In this document: positions 1 through 5,023 of the stretch, piece after piece | Position numbering within the stretch: the stretch's first letter is position 1 | Layout of the letters: every line of letters starts with the position of its first letter | NCBI GenBank assembly: GCA_025360355.1 | Contig: JANYCL010000130.1 | Location: 1 to 5,023, forward strand | From: Sphingobacteriaceae bacterium | Lineage (GTDB): Bacteria > Bacteroidota > Bacteroidia > B-17B0 > Aurantibacillaceae | Length of the DNA stretch: 5,023 nt | Direction: 5' to 3' | Translations under genes and position numbers: made by a program | The notes under the pieces: generated by a model | The model's database searches: none | What the model was told of the DNA's origin: nothing | The model's input: only the letters and a program-made list of their open reading frames with translations

Positions 1-273
1 GAATTAGTAAACTGGGTTCGTCATATTGATGCAAATTTAAATGCAGAAGGTTTTTTAAGAAGCGAAACTGAAAAAGTAAATAAATTAAAATACCGCAGAA
101 GCTATCATTACAATGCTGACTTTGTAAAGGGAGAGAAGATGAGTTTGGATAAATTATCTTTTGTCCGCCCGGGTGAAGGAATTGACAATGATGATCTCAC
201 TAATTTTATTGGAAAAATTTTAAATAAGGATGTAAAAGCTTACGATCCTTGTAACCTTAAAGACACAAACTAA
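1..273 (+). CDS. Nonulosonic acid synthase (NeuB/PseI/LegI family), C-terminal SAF domain, 5' partial
   Basis: The open frame runs in from the left edge and gives 90 residues ending at TAA 271-273; the catalytic TIM barrel lies outside the window. Visible are the end of the barrel/linker, the RRS motif (residues 32-34) that opens the SAF (antifreeze-like) domain, a VKGEKMS turn (42-48), and the RPGEG motif (56-60) followed by the IGK segment (70-72). Enzymes of this family condense phosphoenolpyruvate with an N-acetylated hexosamine (ManNAc or a 6-deoxy diamino analogue) to form sialic, pseudaminic or legionaminic acid in the cytoplasm. In the family the SAF domain contributes an arginine to the partner subunit's active site; the Arg of RPG is the likely candidate here (inference). 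The extreme C-terminus (DVKAYDPCNLKDTN) lacks the usual RGTPL-like ending. Substrate cannot be told from this part, so no symbol is given. One base separates it from the next gene. Confidence 0.85.
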   Translation, partial: ELVNWVRHIDANLNAEGFLRSETEKVNKLKYRRSYHYNADFVKGEKMSLDKLSFVRPGEGIDNDDLTNFIGKILNKDVKAYDPCNLKDTN

Positions 274-274
274 A

Positions 275-1147
275 ATGGAATTTGACAAATGTATTTTTGA
301 TTCGCAGTACCTTTTTCTAAATCAAGAAAAAAAATTAGAGGAAGCATATAAACGTTTAGTAATAAAGAACGCTGAAGAAATGTATTTTGGCGATCTAAAG
401 GGCTACACACGCCGCGAGAAATGGGATTCTACAAAAATGGACAAATATATTGGTCGCTTGCTTTGGCTGGAAGATAAAGTCGCTTCAGTGGAAGCGTTTA
501 AGGAAACAGTAAGCGAATTGAATGAATATGATTGTTGTTATATTCGTTTAAATGCGGATCATAGCTTTTGTAAATTCGCTGAAAAAGGCGGACTAACTCT
601 GTTGAGTTCGAAAACATCGCAGCATCTTAATTTAGATGAATACAAACCACAGTATGATAAGAATCTAACTTATATTGAATACGCAAACGAAATAAAAAAT
701 AGCAGAGAAATTATTCTTCAGATCCTTGCTCTCTCACAAAATTCTTTTAACCATAGCCGTTTCCGGGAGGATAAAAATTTCTCAAAGGAAATGGTGGATG
801 ATATTTACCGCTCTTGGATCGTTAATGAGATCAAAAATAAAACTTCTAAACTTTATGTTGCCATGGAAGGTGATAAAGTCACTTCTTTCTTTTTATATAG
901 GGAAAACATGAGTCCGTTGCCTGAGTATAAAATTGGATTTGTATCTTTAATTGCTTCTTCACCTGAACATAAAGGAAAAGAATATGCTTCTAATTTATTA
1001 AATTACGTTATGCATAAAGCGAAAATGCAATCAACAAGTTATGTTATTGCAAATACGGAAAATAAAAATGCAAGTGCTTTAAAATTCTTTGCTAAGAACG
1101 GATTTAAACCAACAGTAAACTTAAACGAATATCATATATGGAATTAA
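275..1147 (+). CDS. GNAT-family N-acetyltransferase, WecD-like (probable amino-sugar acetyltransferase)
   Basis: This 290-residue protein has an N-terminal module of about 145 residues and a C-terminal GNAT domain (about 150-290). The segment NHSRFREDKNF (159-169) followed by IYRSWI (177-182) recalls WecD/RffC, which acetylates the 4-amino group of dTDP-4-amino-4,6-dideoxygalactose; the N-terminal part (CCYIRLNADH, 87-96, then EKGG) fits the same architecture. The GNAT core includes VAMEGDKV (195-202), the acetyl-CoA loop SPEHKGKEYAS (229-239) and NASALKFFAKNGF (265-277). Two positions are atypical: the loop has Glu236 where a Gly is usual, and Phe272 stands where many family members, including WecD, have the catalytic Tyr. 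Beside a nonulosonate synthase it may N-acetylate the 4-amino sugar precursor, a job done by PseH or LegH elsewhere; this is inferred. The start at 275 follows the previous stop by one base (TAAAATG) with no Shine-Dalgarno site. It overlaps the deacetylase gene by 10 bases. Confidence 0.8.
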   Translation: MEFDKCIFDSQYLFLNQEKKLEEAYKRLVIKNAEEMYFGDLKGYTRREKWDSTKMDKYIGRLLWLEDKVASVEAFKETVSELNEYDCCYIRLNADHSFCKFAEKGGLTLLSSKTSQHLNLDEYKPQYDKNLTYIEYANEIKNSREIILQILALSQNSFNHSRFREDKNFSKEMVDDIYRSWIVNEIKNKTSKLYVAMEGDKVTSFFLYRENMSPLPEYKIGFVSLIASSPEHKGKEYASNLLNYVMHKAKMQSTSYVIANTENKNASALKFFAKNGFKPTVNLNEYHIWN

Positions 1148-1848
1148 TGTTTAAAAATAAAAGGATCATGCTGGTTGTAGCGCATCCTGATGATGAGTTA
1201 TTAGGCTTAGGTGCCAGCATGCATAAATTAATTAAGCAATTTAATTGCAAAATTAAAGTTGTGATCTTAGGTGAAGGAATTACTTCCCGAAGTAATAACC
1301 GCGATGTAAAAAAATGGAAGAAAGAACTGGCAGTTCATAAGCAAAACATAAAAAACGCCGCAAAGGCGATTGGTTATCATGAAGTAAAAACTTATGATTT
1401 TGCCGATAACCGTTTTGATTCAGTTGCTTTATTAGATCTGGTAAAAGTTATTGAGAAAGAAAAAAATGACTTCAAACCTGAAATTATTTTTACACATCAC
1501 GGGGGAGATACGAATGTTGATCACCGTCAAACTTTTGATGCTGTAATTACAGCAACGCGGCCTATGATTCATGAGTGTGTGAAAACAATTATCACTTTCG
1601 AAACGCCATCATCAACCGAATGGCAGGCGTTTAATCATCCTAATTATTTCAAACCAAATTTATTTTTAGAGGTTTCTAAAAAAAATGTGGATGCTAAAAT
1701 AAAAGGAATGGAAAGTTATGAATTTGAAAAACGTAAATATCCGCATCCGCGTTCACCGAAGGCGTTGGAAATTCAATGTCAGCGCAATGGTGTAATTGTA
1801 GGAAAAGAATATGCTGAAGCATTTATGCTAATACGAAGCATTCAATAA
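1138..1848 (+). CDS. PIG-L/LmbE-family zinc-dependent N-deacetylase
   Basis: The 236-residue product carries the family signature AHPDDE (15-20), where His16 and Asp19 should bind zinc and Asp18 act as general base. The second motif, THHGGDTNVDHR (119-130), supplies His129 as the third ligand. The C-terminal segment HPRSPKALEI (203-212) followed by GKEYAEAFMLIR (222-233) is also typical of the family, and the length is normal. Members remove N-acetyl groups from sugars (GlcNAc-PI, GlcNAc-Ins, GlcNAc-malate) and many sit in polysaccharide loci with unknown substrates. Here the target is probably a sugar in the pathway of the neighbouring synthase or a nucleotide-linked precursor (inference). 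No signal peptide is seen, so it is cytoplasmic. Two starts are possible: ATG 1138 overlaps the acetyltransferase gene by 10 bases, while ATG 1147 forms a one-base TAATG overlap and removes only three residues. Neither has a ribosome binding site. Confidence 0.9.
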   Translation: MELMFKNKRIMLVVAHPDDELLGLGASMHKLIKQFNCKIKVVILGEGITSRSNNRDVKKWKKELAVHKQNIKNAAKAIGYHEVKTYDFADNRFDSVALLDLVKVIEKEKNDFKPEIIFTHHGGDTNVDHRQTFDAVITATRPMIHECVKTIITFETPSSTEWQAFNHPNYFKPNLFLEVSKKNVDAKIKGMESYEFEKRKYPHPRSPKALEIQCQRNGVIVGKEYAEAFMLIRSIQ

Positions 1849-1849
1849 A

Positions 1850-2575
1850 ATGATCCTTACTGCACATCAATTATCTTATTTACCATGGTTAGGTTATTTT
1901 CATAAAATAGCTTTGGCAGATAATTTTGTGATACTTGATGCGGTTCAGTTCGAGAAAAATAGTTTTACCAATAGAAATAAGATAAAAACTTCTAACGGTG
2001 AAGCTTGGTTAACGATCCCGGTTGAAATGAAAGGCCATATGGAGAAAACTATTTTGGACATGCAAATGGATTCGAAGAGTAACTGGAAGAAAAAACATTG
2101 GAACTCATTCATGTTGAATTATAAGAAGACGGAGTACTTTAACAGGTACTCTTCTTTTTTTGAGGATTATTATAAGAACGATACAAATAACCTTTCTGAA
2201 TTTATTTTGCAATCAACACTTTTCTTTTTTAAGGAATTAAAAATAGATCCAAAAATATTCCGCTTATCAGAATTAAAAATTGAAAGAAAAAAACAAGATT
2301 TAATTATTGATCTGTGTAAGGCAACAAACTCAAATGCTTTTGTTTTTGGTGCTTTGGGCAAAGACTATGTTGATGAGAATTTATTTAAAGAAAATAATAT
2401 TGGAATTTATTTTCAGGAGTATAAACATCCGGTTTATCCGCAACTATGGGGCGATTTTGTTCCTTATATGGGAATAGTTGATGCTTTGTTCAATTTAGGA
2501 CCGGAAAGAACAAAGGAAATTATTTTTGAGGAGAATATGTCCAAAAAAGAATTGGAAAATATTTTAAAGAAATGA
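1850..2575 (+). CDS. WbqC-like family protein
   Basis: The 241-residue protein matches the WbqC-like family along its length. Its N-terminus has the hallmark HQLSYLPWLGYFHKI (6-20), then ADNFVILDAVQFEK (23-36), NRNKI (41-45) and WLTIPV (53-58). The C-terminal half holds FVFGALGKDYVD (164-175), a Gln-containing segment near 189-199 and the closing motif YMGIVDALFNLGPE (206-219). The family was named from an O-antigen cluster and recurs in O-antigen and capsule loci; I know of no established biochemical activity and assign none. Conserved His6, Gln7 and Asp30 with a GxG-like turn would suit an enzyme rather than a structural protein, but this is speculation. There is no signal peptide or membrane segment. 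The start follows the deacetylase stop by one base (TAAAATG), and the stop overlaps the next start as ATGA. A terminator-like hairpin lies inside the gene at 2123-2161. Confidence 0.88.
   Translation: MILTAHQLSYLPWLGYFHKIALADNFVILDAVQFEKNSFTNRNKIKTSNGEAWLTIPVEMKGHMEKTILDMQMDSKSNWKKKHWNSFMLNYKKTEYFNRYSSFFEDYYKNDTNNLSEFILQSTLFFFKELKIDPKIFRLSELKIERKKQDLIIDLCKATNSNAFVFGALGKDYVDENLFKENNIGIYFQEYKHPVYPQLWGDFVPYMGIVDALFNLGPERTKEIIFEENMSKKELENILKK
2123..2161 (+). terminator. Terminator-like hairpin with T-run inside the WbqC-like gene (function uncertain)
   Basis: GAGTAC at 2132-2137 pairs perfectly with GTACTC at 2146-2151, with a TG wobble narrowing the loop to about six bases. The stem continues outward, skipping one C at 2130, as AAGAAGA (2123-2129) against the pyrimidine stretch that starts TTCTT at 2153. 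The 3' side ends in seven consecutive T residues (2155-2161). The layout is that of a Rho-independent terminator, but it lies in the middle of a codon-intact coding region, encoding residues around Lys92-Phe104. It could attenuate the downstream genes or be a chance result of Lys/Ser/Phe codons in AT-rich DNA. The stem is modest in GC. Confidence 0.25.
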
Positions 2576-3915
2576 TCATAAATTATTTCTTAATAATTTT
2601 TAATGTTTTCGGAGGATGGTTTGCTTATATTTTTAAGACTAAGAGCAGATTATATTATGCTTCTGTTTATTTGTTCAGCAAACAATCTTTCCGATTGCCG
2701 CAATCGGCAAAAAGTGATCACTTAATAATATTTAAAAGTTATTATAATACAGTCAAACAAATTTTCAGCTCTGAACCTGAAATAAAAAAATTGGGTGAAG
2801 GAAATTTTGCAGTCCTTGATTCTTCTTTTGTTGGTTGGGATACAAGACAAAATTATTTGGCTCACTTCGGCATTAAGCCTGACGTGTTTTTGTCGCGGCA
2901 AAATTTATTGGGAGGTTTTTCAATTGGTCATAAGATCATTGCGTTTATTATTGCTTCTAAAATGTTTTCATTTTTTTGGCTGGGATCTTTTTCACGTAAC
3001 CGTGCTTCTTATGCGTTGGTGATCCGCGAAGCAGTGGAGTGGTTCAATACCTTCCTTATTTTAAGAAAGAATAAGATCGAAAAACTTTATATGTTTTCCA
3101 TTTACGAGAAGGACTCCAATATGCTGGCATATTTACTTATGAACCGCGGAATTAAGGTTAACAAAATAACAAGTGAAGTGCCGCTTACTTTTGCTAATAA
3201 AATAATTATAGCAAACGAAATAATTTTGGGATTCAATTATCAAAATGAAGAAATAGAGGCTTATAAAGATTCAATGTTTTACGACTCGGTTCAAACCTGG
3301 TTTCCGGAAGCTCAGGGCGGGTATTTAAAAAATTATGCTCATCAAACGTTTAGTGTGCCTATCAACACAATTGGTTTTTACAGTAGCGCTTTTTGGTTAC
3401 GAAAAAAAATTAATCATTCAATTGCTGATGTTGGTTCTTATGACGCGGAAGAAATTGTTTTAAAATATGTTTTAGATTATATTAAGGAAAGAGAGAATTT
3501 GAAACTAGTTATATTCACTCACCCTTACGAAAGAAAAACAAATGTAATTTATACTGAGACTTTGAAATATTATAATTCTATTATTAGTCCTGGTATAATG
3601 AAGAGAGTGGAAATTTCAGGAACGGAAACTAATTCAACTCTTACTTTCAATAAAGTAAATATTGGAATATCTCTTTTTTCGACAGTCATGTTTGAGCGGA
3701 TCAATTTAGGATTCAAAACCATATTAGCACCAATTGATAAAAAGGATTTCCCTTTGTTAAACAGTCCGTTCCGGAATATTTGTGCTTATAATAAAGAGGA
3801 ATTGTTTACTAAGCTAGATAAAAACGTATTTCTAAATAGGAAAGAATTTTTTGAAGTTAATAAAATCGAGAGTTATGTCAGCACTGAAGCTGGTGTAAAA
3901 TATGAGCTGGTATAA
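2572..3915 (+). CDS. Uncharacterised 447-residue protein, putative GT-B-like glycosyltransferase
   Basis: I do not recognise a named family. The start overlaps the WbqC-like stop (ATGA, 2572-2575). Residues 4-21 are hydrophobic and aromatic (YFLIIFNVFGGWFAYIF) and could be a membrane-associating helix; a second hydrophobic stretch is at 122-141. The C-terminal half looks like the donor-binding half of a GT-B enzyme: IGFYSSAFWLR (267-277) opens it, then KLVIFTHPYER (311-321) with a His317-Pro318 pair at the end of a beta strand, and NIGISLFSTVMFERINLG (363-380) with Ser370-Thr371. HP and SS/ST motifs of this spacing are known in bacterial sialyltransferases, polysialyltransferases and some capsule polymerases, where they hold the CMP-sugar. 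No clear (D/E)(D/E)G motif, the third hallmark, is visible in the N-terminal half. Given the nonulosonate synthase upstream, a CMP-nonulosonate transferase is the leading idea; another capsule or O-antigen transferase is equally possible. Length and codon use are unremarkable for the locus. Confidence 0.6.
   Translation: MIINYFLIIFNVFGGWFAYIFKTKSRLYYASVYLFSKQSFRLPQSAKSDHLIIFKSYYNTVKQIFSSEPEIKKLGEGNFAVLDSSFVGWDTRQNYLAHFGIKPDVFLSRQNLLGGFSIGHKIIAFIIASKMFSFFWLGSFSRNRASYALVIREAVEWFNTFLILRKNKIEKLYMFSIYEKDSNMLAYLLMNRGIKVNKITSEVPLTFANKIIIANEIILGFNYQNEEIEAYKDSMFYDSVQTWFPEAQGGYLKNYAHQTFSVPINTIGFYSSAFWLRKKINHSIADVGSYDAEEIVLKYVLDYIKERENLKLVIFTHPYERKTNVIYTETLKYYNSIISPGIMKRVEISGTETNSTLTFNKVNIGISLFSTVMFERINLGFKTILAPIDKKDFPLLNSPFRNICAYNKEELFTKLDKNVFLNRKEFFEVNKIESYVSTEAGVKYELV
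2691..2707. repeat. Short GC-rich palindrome (7-bp stem, 3-base loop)
   Basis: CCGATTG (2691-2697) is followed by CCG and then CAATCGG (2701-2707), a perfect inverted repeat within the first 140 bases of the putative glycosyltransferase gene, in codons for roughly Leu42-Ser45. There is no T-run on either side, so it is not a terminator. It is more GC-rich than its surroundings and could fold in the mRNA. It may well be chance. Confidence 0.3.
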
Positions 3916-4362
3916 ATGATAATTGATCACGTAAAAAATGCGCATTTATATTACGGCTTAAATCCGTATTTCAAAACTGCTTTCAAATATTTAAGTGAGA
4001 TCAATCAATCTGACTTTGAGAAGAAGAAACAGGAAATTGACGGCAGTAATTTTTTTCTTTTGTATTTTGAGACAGAAGGAAAGGGTAGGGACGGTGTAAA
4101 ATTGGAGTGTCATCAAAAATATTTGGATATTCATTTTGTATTTAAAGATTCTGATCTGATTGGTTATAAGGAAACTTCATTTTGCAGTGATGTTAGTGTA
4201 GATGATATGACAGAGAATGATTATAAATTGTTTAATGATAAACCTGTCTCAGAAATCCTATTAAATGAAAATTATTTCGCGATCGTATTACCTGGAGATG
4301 CACATGCGCCATTAATGGGTGAAGGAAAATTCATGAAAGTAGTAGCAAAAATTATTGTTTGA
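3916..4362 (+). CDS. YhcH/YjgK/YiaL family protein, possible nonulosonic acid anomerase (NanQ-like)
   Basis: The 148-residue product has the normal family length and motifs. MIIDHVKNAHLYYGLNPYF (1-19) is the usual opening; ECHQKYLDIHFV (64-75) carries the Glu/His pair and LDIH signature of the beta-barrel (cupin-like) fold; the C-terminal FAIVLPGDAHAPLM (121-134) has the conserved P-x-D-x-H-x-P pattern, and KVVAKI (141-146) ends the barrel. In E. coli the homologue YhcH is encoded in the sialic acid catabolic nan operon and has been described as an N-acetylneuraminate anomerase (NanQ). Here it follows a nonulosonate synthase and a putative transferase, so a role in supplying the correct anomer for CMP activation, or in housekeeping of free nonulosonic acid, is inferred; no lyase, kinase or epimerase of sialic acid catabolism is in view. 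ATG 3916 directly follows the preceding TAA with no gap. Confidence 0.85.
   Translation: MIIDHVKNAHLYYGLNPYFKTAFKYLSEINQSDFEKKKQEIDGSNFFLLYFETEGKGRDGVKLECHQKYLDIHFVFKDSDLIGYKETSFCSDVSVDDMTENDYKLFNDKPVSEILLNENYFAIVLPGDAHAPLMGEGKFMKVVAKIIV
4359..4362 (+). promoter_or_regulatory. TTGA stop/start overlap giving a TTG start
   Basis: The TGA of the YhcH-type gene (4360-4362) shares two bases with the TTG start of the dipeptide epimerase (4359-4361). There is no Shine-Dalgarno site upstream, so translation of the epimerase probably depends on ribosomes finishing the upstream gene. The rarer TTG codon would be expected to lower its yield. The protein alignment at its N-terminus, not a signal in the DNA, decides this start. 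Confidence 0.7.
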
Positions 4363-5023
4363 AACTCTCTTATTGTCCATACTCCTTAGAATTTAAACAC
4401 CCTTTTGGTTTAGCTTATGGTACGCGGACTAAAACCGATGTCGTATTCATTAAATTAGAGAGTGATGGTTTTGTTGGTTATGGAGAATCCTCTTTGCCGC
4501 CTTATTTAGGAGAGACGCATGAATCTGTTATTTCTTTTTTAAATAAAGCGAAAACTTATCTTGAGAAAAAAAATCTGAGTAACAAACATGGCGAAACAAC
4601 AATTGGATTTCATTTATTAGCAGAAGGAAATAATGCAGCGAAAGCAGGATTGGATATTGCATTACATGATCTTTATGCAAAAGCAAATAAAAAAACTGTT
4701 TGGCAATATTTAAATTATGAAAAACCTGTTGCTAAAAATACTTCAGTTACCATAAGTATCGGTGATCTGAATTTAATTCCACAAAAGATAAAAGAAGTTT
4801 CTGATTTTAATATTCTGAAAGTAAAGTTGGGAAGTGATAACGACAAAGAAATAATTGAAACTATAAGAAGGCATTCCGATAAACCTTTAGTTGTGGATGC
4901 GAACCAAGGATGGAAAGAAAAGAATTTTGCTTTAGAAATGATAAATTGGCTTTCTGATAAAAATGTTTTGTTTGTCGAGCAACCCATGCCGAAAGAAAAT
5001 ATTGAGGATATGACTTGGGTTAC
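4359..5023 (+). CDS. Dipeptide epimerase (L-Ala-D/L-Glu epimerase type, enolase superfamily), 3' partial
   Basis: The frame gives 221 residues before the right edge. The best start is TTG 4359, which overlaps the YhcH stop as TTGA; the frame is open upstream only to 4323 with no ATG or GTG, and the first in-frame ATG is codon 194, far inside the protein. The product begins KLSYCPYSLEFKHPFGLAYG, the usual N-terminal capping-domain strand, with GYGESSLPPYLGET (40-53) forming the specificity loop. The barrel shows TSVTISIG (128-135), the catalytic KVK pair (Lys154, Lys156), metal ligand Asp180 in VVDANQGW (178-185) and metal ligand Glu207 in VEQPMP (206-211). The third metal ligand and the opposite catalytic Lys lie beyond the window. 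Family members racemise the second residue of dipeptides such as L-Ala-D-Glu from murein recycling, though specificity varies widely. Its link to the polysaccharide genes appears to be transcriptional rather than metabolic (inference). Confidence 0.9.
   Translation, partial: MKLSYCPYSLEFKHPFGLAYGTRTKTDVVFIKLESDGFVGYGESSLPPYLGETHESVISFLNKAKTYLEKKNLSNKHGETTIGFHLLAEGNNAAKAGLDIALHDLYAKANKKTVWQYLNYEKPVAKNTSVTISIGDLNLIPQKIKEVSDFNILKVKLGSDNDKEIIETIRRHSDKPLVVDANQGWKEKNFALEMINWLSDKNVLFVEQPMPKENIEDMTWV

Noticed and set aside
726..911. Plus-strand open frame of 61 codons in another frame inside the acetyltransferase gene; a similar one of 75 codons is at 2795-3022.
   Set aside because: Both overlap genes with convincing protein features, and neither has a start context or recognisable product.
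1912..1928. TAATTTTG at 1921-1928 resembles the Bacteroidota -7 element TAnnTTTG.
   Set aside because: No TTTG element lies at the expected distance of about 19-21 bases upstream, and it is inside the WbqC-like coding region with no gene start suitably placed after it.
2170..2361. Open frame of 63 codons on the minus strand.
   Set aside because: It is antisense to the well-conserved WbqC-like gene and shows no motif or start signal.
172..4327. The 10-mer GGTGAAGGAA occurs four times: 172-181, 1270-1279, 2794-2803 and 4318-4327.
   Set aside because: Each copy is in frame as GGT GAA GGA and encodes Gly-Glu-Gly in a different gene. Preferred codons for a common turn explain it better than a regulatory repeat.
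3916..4362. Sialic acid catabolic (nan) operon reading of the locus, based on the YhcH-type gene.
   Set aside because: No lyase, kinase, epimerase or transporter is present; the synthase, deacetylase and WbqC-like genes point to biosynthesis.
327..4573. Runs of eight A at 327-334 (acetyltransferase), 3402-3409 (putative transferase) and 4566-4573 (epimerase) as possible phase-variation tracts.
   Set aside because: They are short, consist of Lys codons in AT-rich DNA, and all the reading frames are intact. Nothing here shows slippage.
4715..4987. Open frame of 90 codons on the minus strand.
   Set aside because: It lies fully antisense to the epimerase gene, whose protein has clear catalytic motifs; the minus-strand product resembles nothing known to me.

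Overview
The window is AT-rich, coding on the + strand from end to end, and has no intergenic gap longer than one base. The organism is probably a member of the Bacteroidota. The reasons are the strong A/T preference at third codon positions, the absence of purine-rich Shine-Dalgarno sites before any gene, A-rich start contexts such as TAAAATG, and a gene set typical of Bacteroidota surface-polysaccharide loci. This placement is an inference from style, not from a marker gene.

Layout: (1) 1-273, the C-terminal SAF domain of a nonulosonic (sialic-type) acid synthase of the NeuB/PseI/LegI family, cut by the left edge; (2) 275-1147, a GNAT acetyltransferase resembling WecD, the dTDP-fucosamine acetyltransferase; (3) 1138-1848, a PIG-L/LmbE-type zinc deacetylase; (4) 1850-2575, a WbqC-like protein; (5) 2572-3915, an unrecognised 447-residue protein with a glycosyltransferase-like C-terminal half (HP and ST motifs); (6) 3916-4362, a YhcH/NanQ-type protein; (7) 4359 to the right edge, a dipeptide epimerase of the enolase superfamily that starts with TTG. 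No RNA gene, mobile element, CRISPR array or convincing promoter is visible.

All six gene junctions are stop/start overlaps or have zero or one base between them, so the genes look like one transcription unit with coupled translation. A plausible reading is that the first six genes belong to a pathway that makes, modifies and transfers a nonulosonic acid or another amino sugar of an O-antigen, capsule or glycoprotein. The synthase makes the nine-carbon sugar. The acetyltransferase and deacetylase set its N-acyl groups. The YhcH protein may interconvert anomers. The 447-residue protein may be the transferase. The dipeptide epimerase is a peptidoglycan-peptide recycling type and may simply share the transcript. 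The roles of the WbqC-like protein and the 447-residue protein are unproven.

The least ordinary points are the orphan transferase candidate, the YhcH protein in what looks like a biosynthetic locus, the adjacent acylating and deacylating enzymes, and a terminator-like hairpin with a T-run inside the WbqC-like coding region.
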